NCBI RefSeq assembly: GCF_963576615.1
Contig: NC_088717.1
Span: 39,944,302-40,008,301 of the forward strand
Direction of reading: 5' to 3'
DNA length: 64,000 nt
Source: Watersipora subatra
Taxonomy: Eukaryota > Bryozoa > Gymnolaemata > Cheilostomatida > Watersiporidae
The translations under genes and the position numbers were made by a program. Under the pieces are notes generated by a model. The model did not search any database. It was not told the origin of the DNA and saw nothing but the letters and a program-made list of their open reading frames with translations. Positions 50,201 through 62,200 of this stretch are shown piece by piece (position 1 is the first letter of the stretch; every line of letters begins with the position of its first letter).

Positions 50201-53200
50201 AAAATTCACATTACAGTTATTTGATATAAAAAGATTCATCATGTTTTACTCTGCTGTGTTGTAGGTGCAAAATATGTGGAAATGTGATTACAAGCTCTTA
50301 AAAGCTCAAAAACGAACAGTCAATCGCAGCCACACGAGACCGCCATAGTTTGGGTTCTCTTTCCAAAATGGCTCAAATGGGACGTAGATGTGTTAGATGG
50401 TTTCTGTTTACACTTTCATGCAACCTTATTCGTCGAAATACTTTCACAAATATACTTCACGCATTCAATAAAACCATGTCTATTGTTCTTACGCGTCTGT
50501 TTTATCGTCATTGTAATGCTGTCACTTTTAGCAGTGATATCTTACAACTTACTGTAAGAATTCATTTAATTTTTTAGCTTTAGCTTGAAGGAGTACATAT
50601 CATTGTCTGATAATCATGACGAGACTTTTGGTCACTTGTAATAGTCGAAAAGTGCTGCAGAAATTATTTGTGAAGTATTGGGTCACGTGATCAGATTACG
50701 ACTTGCCGATTAGACCAAACGGAAAAAAAACTGTAAAGTAGTGAGTATCTATATTTGATACGGGGTCTTCGGTAAAACCCGAAGTGTTTGTCATAAACTA
50801 GTGCTACAATAAGTTTTATATTGAGGTTTTTATTGGCCTTTCAATTCACGTGAGAACATCACGTGACAAGACAATAAATGAATTACATGACTACGTCAGA
50901 GAAATAAAGAGATTCCAATCTACAGTATAGCGGCTTTTCGCTTTTGAGCTTTTAAGAGCTTGTAATTACGTTTCCACATATTTGGCACCTACAACACGAC
51001 AGAGTAAAACATGGTGAATCTTTTGATACCAAATAACTGTAATGTGAATTTTGTTGCAAGTCAACCTTTACTAGAAAACTACTGTTTGTTCGCAAGTGAT
51101 GTCGGAAAATTCCACAAGTACACTTGTTATGCTGTCAGCCCTAATACACTACCAATATAAAACCCAACACATAAGCCAGCTGCCACAGGTTTCTAACAAC
51201 AACAATAATACGGGGGGTCCTCCCATGTTTTGTGACGATTCTGACGACCCGACGACAGGGATATTTAAAAAGTGACAGACGAGACGACCATTTATCAATG
51301 TAGGTGACGATGATTGTGTAAGTAGGATTACTAAAGGTACGGCTACACGTAACAAATTTTTCGTTGGTTTGAGTTCTGGCCGAAATCACGAAAAACGCAG
51401 AATTAATCGGTCGAAATTCACAGAATTATTTGAGCTGTGCATGCCCACCGAGTTCGTCGACGAAACGCTTTTAACAGATTAAACAAATTATTGGCGAGCA
51501 CGATTCTACATGTTGCAGCTTTAGCAATTAGTATAGTCCAAGACATGTATCGCGACACACAATAAAAGTACGAAAGCAATTCAAAATAGAACACACGATG
51601 TAACTGTTTAAGTTGCGCTATTGTTAGTTAGCGAGCACGACTTTAGCAATTTTTAAGATATATGTAGTCCGAGAACATAATGCGACAAGCAAGAAAAATA
51701 TTACGAAAATTTACCATAGTAAATACGATGCAACCGACTTGATTGCGCTAAAGATGGCAACATTTTCTACCACAAAATTGTTGCTGCTAAAAAGGAAATA
51801 TAATTAAAAAAAACAATTTGTAGCTATAGCGTCCAAACAATAAATACATACAATAACGCAATCTGAGCAGTTGCATCGTGTGTACTATGTTGAATTGCAC
51901 TTATACTTTTATTGTGTGTCATTATACGCCTCTTGGACTATACTAATTGCAAAAGCTCCTGGAATCGTGCTCGCTAGCACGATTCTAGCAGCGCAGAATA
52001 ATTCTGTGTTTCAATCATTTCGTGATTTTTGTTAGAACCAACGAAAAATTTGTTACGTGTAGCCGTACCTTTACTAACTTATTATTTGTCCATAAATCAA
52101 CACGTTCAACCGAAACTTTACTAGTTTGTGTTTGAAGCATCTGGCCCAGAATTTATAGACTGCCATATAATTAAAGTAACCAGCAATGAAATGCCACGAC
52201 ATTGACAGCAAATCCGTTTCCAAGTCTGTGACTGACAGTGATTATGAAAGACAATCTCGGTCTATTTTCAGTACAAGAAATGTAGCCCTGAAAACCCAAG
52301 ACGGCTGTCACTCTTCGCGGAGTAATCAGCAACACTCCCAAACATCACTAATAAGTTTGTGAAGATCGCTGGTTGAACCATGCTTTTGGTTAGCAGAAGT
52401 TCAAACTGAGCGAGTTTCAGGTTTTTAACGCAACCCAGTGCCACCAGAATAGATATTTGTATTAAAATAACAAATATGAAGTTGAAGAAAGAGGTTGTTT
52501 TGGTTATCAACTTAAAAAGGTGACAGTGATTTTAAAAGTGACGACAGCGATTTTAAAAGTGACGACAGTGATTTTAAAAGTGACGACAGTGATTTTAAAA
52601 GTGACGACAGTGATTTCAAAAGTGACTATTCTGACGACAACTTTGTGTGGTAGGACTCCCAATACGTAAGAACTGTAATGACAATCATCAGAGGTTTGAT
52701 AAAAAATAGAATATTATAAAAGTGAAAAACCTATAAAAACTATCTAAAACATACAAACTTTTGGTAAAATTACCTATCAAATAAATCTAGCTAAGCATGG
52801 CTAGACCACAGAACAGCAAAAATCTTCTCTCAAAATATGTAACCAATCTCGACTTATTGGCTATTATTTCCATAGCAGGAGACACATCAAAGATTGTTGT
52901 CGCTGATTGGCAGCAACAGCGACTTACATAAGGAGTCTGTTCTGCAGCATCAAGGACTTCCTGCTGAATACGTGGGTAAGATAAAGTCAGCCAATCCATC
53001 AGCTCTAAAAATGGAGAGTTTTTGAGTCCCAACAGTATCTCATCCATTGAGTAGCCAGCCATTTCAGCCTGAGCAACGGGTTTAAGGTAAGTAAGCGGGC
53101 TGGGTGCGCACGCACTCCTACAATGGGTAAGAAATTAATATCTATCTATTTTTGAAAACTTTTTTCACAAAAAGATATAGACATTGTTTACAATTAAAAA

Positions 53201-56200
53201 AACAGCTTATCGACAAACATACTTATGATAAAACAATAGCTACTACCCGATAACATCAACAGTGAAATATTAATTAGAGTGTGACCTTGAGATACGCGGG
53301 TTCCGACAAAAAATCAGAAATAAGTTTGATGTAACATAAGATTGAAACGTATTTTCGTGTGTTTGTATAGTACGCCAAGTTCATTTTAACAAAGTTTCAA
53401 ATTTATGTTACGTTTATGTTCTAGTTTATGCCACAAAAGTGTAGCGTACCAGATATGTTGCCATTAAGTCTTGCACCGTCATTAGCTGCTACAGTCTGCC
53501 TTGAAGGTAAGAACTCTATACAGTACTGCACATAATAATGTCACACTTTATTGCAGATCATTACAACTAAATAAGTACATGTATTTGTTGCTTTGTGAGC
53601 ATCGGTGGTGAGTTAAAACAATTAAATACATGTTTTTTCATAGTAATGTACTGATTTTAAATGTTTTTTTCAGAGTATGGGAACGGATTAACTTGTGTTT
53701 AGTTATTTTATATAGGAAAATTGATAAGAGATACACGTGAATCGACATACGAGCTCAGTCCCAACATGTATTAAGCTTGTATCTCAAGGTATTATTGTAT
53801 ATGAACTATTCCAAGCACTAATAACTCAAATGCAGTTGTAAATTTTTTAATTCCTAACCTTATTAAAACATAACGGATAGCATAATGCACAAGTTTTTTC
53901 AGGGCGACGCTACAGCAGAGTATAAACAACAACTTTTGAAGTACAGAGGTTTAGCTACACTGAGCATTGATAGTAGGAAAGGTACATACAGCTGTATGTA
54001 GCTCTTTATACTTGTAATAAGGCACACTTGGTATAATATACACACAATAACAGCAGATAAATCCAAAATTACCTTTGATAATTTTAAAGGCATAACTAAG
54101 ATCATTATTCAGAAAAAATATGACAGATCATAGCCTTAAATAATGATACTAGGATATGGAGAAACTTACGCAATATCTGCATCACTGATATCATCAGCCT
54201 CCAAGCCTGGGCCTTCCTCTACTTCCTACAAATTATAAAAGCCTCAGTCCCTTGCATTTCGTATTAAACTGTATGCAAAATATAACAATGATATTCAACT
54301 ACGTGCTAACGACAAAAGTGGTATAAGATGATGCAAAACGGTCGTAAAAGTAATCAGCTCCATGCATTTATCTACCATGAACTCAGCGAATGAGCTTTTT
54401 GCTATCATAAATTTGATTACTCATTCCTTCTTTTTTTAACAAAGGATTATAAGTCTCTTAGTTCAGGCAGGATTCATTGTAAACTAGGTCATAACTTCAT
54501 CGCAGAGTCATTCAATTCTACAAATAATTACATTTAACACTTTGAAGCTTGGGCTCGACATAATTTGGGGTTATGCTCGACTTAATTTGGGGTATTGCTC
54601 GATCTAATTTGGGGTATTACTCGACATAGTTTGGGGTATTGCTCGACCTAATTTGGGGTGCTACTCAACATAATTCAAGGTATTGCTCGACCTAATTTGG
54701 GGTATTGCTTGATGTAATTTGGGGTATTACTCAACATAGTTTGGGGTATTGCTCGACTTAATTTGGGGTATTGCTCGACCTAATTTGGGGTATTACTCGA
54801 CCTAATTTGGGGTTATGCTCGACCTAATTTGGGGTAATGCTAAACCTAATTTGAGGTATTGCCCGATCTAATTTGGGGTATTGCTCGACCTAATTTGGAG
54901 TATTACTCAACCTAATTTGGGGTATTACTCGACCTAATTTAGGGTATTGTTCAACCTAATTTGGGGTATTACTCGACCTAATTTGGGGTTATGCTCGACC
55001 TAATTTGGGATATTGCTCGACCAAATTTGAGGTATTGCCCGACCTAATTTGGGGTTTGCTCGACGTAATTGGCTGTACTGCTCGACGTAATTTGGAGTAT
55101 TGCTCGACGTAATTTAGGGTGATGCTTAATCTAACTTGGATCTTACATCCAAGTACACTTGGCCACCTAGTTTCGCTATGTTTTTTATATTTACAATTTA
55201 TGTAATATAATGGGATTTTGGTAACATTATACGTATCAAGTTTGCTTATTTCCGAAGTTTCAAGGTGATTGAGTGATTAGTTCTTGAGATTTCGCTGAAA
55301 TACCAAGGGTACTTCTAGTTGACTGAGAAATGAAACATGGTTGCTGACAGAACATTAGTTTCTTATGACACACTGATTAAAGTTTTTGGTAATAAAGGAT
55401 AAAAAGAGACAAATCTAGAGAGGTTCTTCTCCTCAGCGACAAAAGCTTTTTTGCTGAAACTAATGGTTTTTCTCTTCATAACAAATATACACACTCAATC
55501 TGTTCTGTGTACCGCAATCATTATGTTTCTTCAGTTACCTCTAAAATATCACATGATTGAGAGAGTGTTAAAAAATTTGCTCTATTTGATTTGTTTTCTA
55601 TTGAATTTTACAAGCTTGTGAGTTCAGAATTATGTTCAGTTCAAAAAGAGTTGTGCTATCCTGATTGCTTTCACAGTCAAGGGAATGCTGTTAATATTGT
55701 GCAAGATTAAGATTAGGGATCAACCTACTTCTATATACAAGATTAGGGATTGACCTACTTGTATACACAAGATTAGAGATTGACCTACTTGTATATATAA
55801 GATTAGTGATTGACCTACTTGTATATACAATATTAGAGATCGACCTACTTGTATATACAATATTAGGGATCGACCTACTTGTATATACAATATTAGGGAT
55901 CGACCTACTTGTACATACAAGATTAGGAATCAACCTACTCGTATATACAATATTAGGAATCGACCTACTTGTACAAGATTAGGGTTTGACCTACTTGTAT
56001 ATACAAGATTAGGGTTTGACCTACTTGTATATACAAGATTAGGGTTTGACCTACTTGTATATACAAGATTAGGGTTTGACCTACTTGTATATACAAGATT
56101 AGGGATCGACCTACTTGTATACACAAGATTAGGGTTTGACCTACTTGTATACACAATATTATGGATCGACCTACTTGTATATACAAGATTAGGGGTCAAC

Positions 56201-59200
56201 CTACTTGTATACACAATATTAGGGATCGACCTACTTGTATATACAATATTAGGGGTCGACCTACTTGTATATACAAGATTAGACTTCAAAGTGCTAAAGA
56301 AACAATCATAAGCTACGAGTATATAAATATCAGTTACGTGGCAATCCTAGTTACTATACCTTCATTAATCTGCCTTTATACTTTTGTTATATATATATTT
56401 AATATTGTCCTTTATACTTGTGTTATATATATTTAATATTGACCTTGATACTTGTGCTATATATATTTAATATTGTCCTTTATACTTGTGCTATATATAT
56501 TCAATATTGTCCTTTATACTTGTGCTATATATATTTAATATTATCCTTTATACTTGTGCTATATATGTTTAATATTATCCTTTATACTTGTGCTATATAT
56601 ATTTAATATTGTCCTTTATACTTGTGCTATATATATTTAATATTGTCCTTTATACTTGTGCTATATATATTTAATATTATCCTTTATACTTGTGCTATAT
56701 ATATTTAATATTATCCTTTATACTTGTGCTATATATATTTAACATTGTCCTTTATACTTGTGTTATATATATTTAATATTGACCTTGATACTTGTGCTAT
56801 ATATATTTAATATTGTCCTTTATACTTGTGCTATATATATTTAATATTATCCTTTATACTTGTGCTATATATGTTTAATATTATCCTTTATACTTGTGCT
56901 ATATATATTTAATATTGTCCTTTATACTTGTGCTATATATATTTAATATTGTCCTTTATACTTGTGTTATATATATTTAATATTGACCTTGATACTTGTG
57001 CTATATATATTTAATATTGACCTTGATACTTGTGCTATATACATTTAATATTGTCCTTTATACTTGTGCTATATATATCTAATATTGTCCTTTATACTTG
57101 TGTTATATATATTTAATATTGACCTTGGTACTTGTGCTATATATATTTAATATTGTCCTTTATACTTGTGCTATATATATTTAATATTATCCTTTATACT
57201 TGTGCTATATATGTTTAATATTATCCTTTATACTTGTGCTATATATATTTAATATTATCTTTTATACTTGTGTTATATATATTTAATATTGTCCTTTATA
57301 CTTGCGCTATATATATTTAATATTGTCCTTTATACTTGTGCTATATATATTTAATATTGTCCTTTGGAAAGAAAAACTAATTAATGTTATTGTTAGCAGC
57401 TCTATTTTGTTTGAAATCAGTTTTTCAAATTTTGACAACATACAGATACCCGATATATGATGTACCTACAGATACACACTGTATCTGATCTGATGTACCC
57501 TTGTCTAGATATGCACTGTCACTGATCTGATGTACCCTTGTACAGATAAACACTGTCACTGATCTGATGTACCCTTGTACGGATAAACACTGTCACCGAT
57601 CTGATGTACTTTGTACAGATAAACACTGTCAATGATCTGATGTAGCCTTGTACAGATAAAAACTGTCACTGATCTGATGTACCTTTGTACAGATAAACAC
57701 TGTCACTGATCTGATGTAACCTTATACAGATAAACACTGTCACTGGTCTGATGTATCCTTGTACAGATACTCACTGTCACTAATCTGATGTACCCTTGTA
57801 CAGATAAACACTGTCACTGATCTGATGTAACCTTGTACAGGTATGCACTGTCACTAATTTGACGTACTCTTGTACAGATAAACACTGTCACTGATCTGAT
57901 GTAACCTTGTACAGGTATGCACTGTCACTGATCTGATGTACCATTGTACAGAGAGACGGAACACTTGCTTCAACTTTTCTAATTTCAAGCTAATACTACA
58001 CAGCCAACATACACAGTTGAAAATTAGACTTTAGTAGCCTACACACCTCATGTTAAAATGGAATTTCTAACTGAAAATTTCAAATTTTCTGGAAACTCAC
58101 CATCTCTTCACCGATGTCCTCCGTCTTTGCAGATTGTTGTTCAAATGCACGGTTGGTTCTTCTCTCCCTCTCCAGCTCAAAGAGTCTGTCTTCAAGTCTC
58201 TCCTTCTGTTTGCTCATGGCAATGAGTTCCGTGTTGTACTGTAGTTTCTTCAAAAATAAACAAATAATGCTTGATTACTAATTTTTTTTCAAAATTTCCC
58301 ATTTTAAACTACATTTTAAAGTCAAAAGGAATACTTTGATAAAATATTATTAGATGAAACATAAAATAGGGCAGTTCATAGTACAGTAGTTTTTTTTCTA
58401 AAGGAGCAACATTTAGGCTAAAAGCAGCCAAGTATCAGCTGAAATTTTTTTGTTATCAAGAAGTTTGCAGTATCTTTCTTGCCTTGCCACAAAAAATGCA
58501 GCAGGTAAATCATGCTAGTATGCTTCGCAGTTGAAACAAATAAAAGATGTCAGTTTCCATGAATGCTGTATCAAGTAATCTAGTACTGACCTAATCAGCT
58601 GGTTACAACAATCACAATCCCTGCATTTCACAGTCTTCAACATTTTTATTGCAGTATTTTTTGACGCATAAAAATGTAAAAAATAACTATGAATTTTTGA
58701 TACTTTTCTATTACGCTTCTTCAAGGAACAGCTCCTATGAAAAACTCTTTGACAAATGAAAACAGTAATCATTAAAGTTCTTCAACCAAAACAAATGACA
58801 TCTAGTTAGTGTAGCAAACCATGTGTTGTATGTACTTTCTACCATAGCTGTTTATATAAGTTTAGTATAGTTGAAAATGATATACCATATTTTTGGTTTA
58901 AAGCAATTAATAAAAAAGCTGATAGAAACTCAACCTTTAAACTTAAATATATCACTATATATTAATCTTGGTGTTTGTCTGTCTGTCATTCATCTGTCCA
59001 GTTATAGCGATGAAGGATTGGAAAATTCACTTTGAATCAGTTTAAACTCAAAACCTCCAGGTCTGCAGACCTACGAGCTAATCTAATGCACTACACTGTC
59101 CTTGCCATAGTTTGGTATAATAGGGCACATACTTATGCATCACTTGTGAAAATACTAGAATGCTTTAAGTTCATGATTAGGTTATAGATCATTACACCTT

Positions 59201-62200
59201 CAGATGAAGGACTTAGGCTCTTATTATAGTAGGTTTCTAGCTTTACTAGCTTGAGTTACTCAAATTAATTGGGTAGTTATCTTATTACCCATGTATTCTC
59301 TAATTACCTAAAAAGTCGCTGACAAGTCAATAGAGATAAATAGCCAAAATCGGGTAACAACCATGCCAAATGTGCTAGGAACAGTTTATCAACATAAAAA
59401 TATTCCTTGATTCTAACATGCAAATTAAGTCGAAATTATGAAAGTTGGTAACAACTCATACAAAACACCTCTAAAGCATGGAAAGAGCTAGTTTTATCCT
59501 AGCTCTACTTTCCTACTTCAGACTTTCTATTATAGTAAAACATTAAAACTTGTTTACTGACTCGACTTGAGCTTGGTGGTTCGTCAGCTATCTTGATATG
59601 AAGTTCTTTCATGGCTTTATCGATAGAAATGATGCGCTGTTGGAACAATCCGATGTCATTCGATGACAGCATGCTGTCCACCAACTCTTGCAGTTTGTTA
59701 ATCTCCTTCATATAAACTATGAATTAGACAATCATATGGACACTGGGGACTCGTGAACTGCAATACTTGAAAACAATATGACTTTGCAATGGTAATGTAA
59801 TGCTTTCTTTTGTTGATGTTGTTTTTTCTGCTGACATGAAAAAAGATCCACAAGTCATTGTCTAAACGGAAAGCCTTTTTCTATTGGTGAATTACCTATG
59901 ACAAAAGTCACCTGAAGATGGGTTAGTGTTTTTATTTATTCCTTGAAGAGCAACTCATGTCAAAATTTAAAATATTTTGACGTGGGTGACTCTTTAACGG
60001 CTTACACAGAAGTGAAGGATTTTCATCATTCCTTCATTGAATGATCACAACATTTTTAAAAAGTAATTCTACAATTTGAGCTTTTATAACACTTTAAAGT
60101 CTATTCTTGTACATACAAGCCACTGATCCTGGACAGTACTAACAAGTTTCCATCAACTGTGACAGCACGTAGAATAGCACATATTCTTTGGAACTAAATA
60201 TTATTATGAAGCTCCGAACTTATAGAACTCGATGAAACAACGGAAATCAAATAAAATGGATAGTTCTCTTGTTTTACACTCTCTCAAAAAGTGATGTAGT
60301 AGAGGTAACTGAAAAAAAACAATGATTGCAGTACGCTGACACTGATAGATGGTATGTCTTTTTATGAAAAGCAAAACAACTAGTTTTAATGTAAAGCTCT
60401 TGCTGCAAATGAGAAGCTTTTTAGCTTTGTGTATTTCTGAGCCGCCATTATCATGAGCATCAATCGACGTGTCATTAGAAACTAATGGCCTGTAGGCAGT
60501 CTTTTCATTTCTTTGCTGCTTTGATATGCCCTCAGCATTTCAACAATATCTCAAAAGTCTATAGTCCAGTCAACTTGAAATGTTGGAACTATAGTGAAAA
60601 CATATTTCGCACTTAGCGACCAGAATTTCATAATTCTACTTAAACTGGAAAGAGAATAAGCAAAGCCAAAATCCACAGCCGAGTTTTTTTTAACGTAGAG
60701 TTAATGCGAAAGAAACGTTCCGAATTATCTCGGGCTCAGGCTTCAGTGTTAAAGACGTCGCTTACTACACACTTGAGCATAAGGAGGGCGGGTAGTAAGG
60801 AGGGCGAGTAGTAAGGAGGGCGAGTAGTAAGGAGGGCGAGTAGTAAGGAGGGCGGGTAGTAAGCGATGTTTAAAAGTTTGCTGGTTTCAAAATAGAATGT
60901 TCACTACTGAAACAACACAATATGATACAAAAAACTGCAGTCAAAAAAAATTCAGGAAAATTAAATTTACTTTTTAACTCGACTGCAGCACAATGTTAGT
61001 TTTAGAGAACTAAGCTTTTACATTGAACTAATTTAATAGGTAGACAAAATATGCTATTTGAGTTACACTGACAATTACCTGCAGTTTTATACAACCATAA
61101 AAAAGTATTTTTCACAATTTGCAACTCTGTGAAATTTAATGGAACAATAAATTATAAGTACGAGGTTTAAAAAGCTAAAAACCACTGAGATGAATGATAA
61201 TGTCTTGTTACATTTTTCTTTTTACCAAAATATGCATAGTACACAATTGCAGTCTGACATAAAAGACTAAAAAAGCTGTAAAATAATTGTTTATAAATTT
61301 CTGCACTAACAACTTTTACGGTTCAGCATAAAAAGTACTTAGAAAAAATTGCGGAGAGCATATCAAACAGTACTGTGGCATTCACATATTAACAGCACAA
61401 GCCATTAGACTTCTACAAATAAATTTTGTTAATTAATACACATCAGTTAAAAAACAAGTGTGTTGAAATGCCACTTTCATATTTAAATCAGGCACAAATA
61501 CATGACAAGATCAGTCAGGTGAGAAGAACTTGCCAAAGTTTGCGGGGTGGAGCACAGGCTATGTTATGTTACAAGCTGATATGACAAGCTCAAGCTAATT
61601 CGTGACTTTAACCATAAATCAATGACTCGTCTAAGGCACCACCGATTCAAAAGCAGACCCAATCTAACAACTTTGTTTCACTTGACAAAATGAGACTAAC
61701 TGTGTAAAGTACGACACAAAATGGAGTGTTTACAGTGAGAGCATCAATGTGGTGTGACATAATGACCAGAAGTAAGCACATTCTCTCAGCAACAGCATAT
61801 TATCAACCTTAAATCGAAATCAACCAGTTCTGGTAGATATAAAACCTAATGCATAGGCCGGATGCCAAAGGTTTCTAACACAACAATAACACGTAAGAAC
61901 TCTAACGGTAAACATCAGAAGTTTGACAAACAACAGAATACTATAACAGTGAAGAGCCAATCATAAAAAACTATCTGAAGCATACAAACTTTTGGTAAAA
62001 TTACCTATCAAATAAATCCAGCTAAGCGAGGCCATACCACCAAAACGGTGAAAATCTTTATCACACCAGTGTGGTTATCTCAAGGCAGCCACGAAAGCGC
62101 TTGATCAATCTTGACATTGGCTATTATTTCCATACCAGTGGAGAAAGCAAAACAAAGGATGAATCGTCTTTTAACAGATCCTAAATCTAATGCAAATGAA

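Larger units (their letters stand above)
51212..52660. mobile_element. MITE family B, copy 2, interrupted by another MITE
   Basis: Starts GGGGGGTCCTCCCATGTTTT and ends ...GTGTGGTAGGACTCCC. It is flanked by AATAC on both sides (51207-51211, 52661-52665). The uninterrupted counterpart of the flanks is at 61841-62145, where the site occurs once. It contains a 21-bp array of about five units (52520-52625). Without the nested element it is about 0.7 kb. Confidence 0.87.

Noticed and set aside
55691..56289. Minus-strand frames with [10 protein letters not shown] repeats as a repetitive protein
   Set aside because: Product of the 30-bp minisatellite within an intron; no splice or start context.
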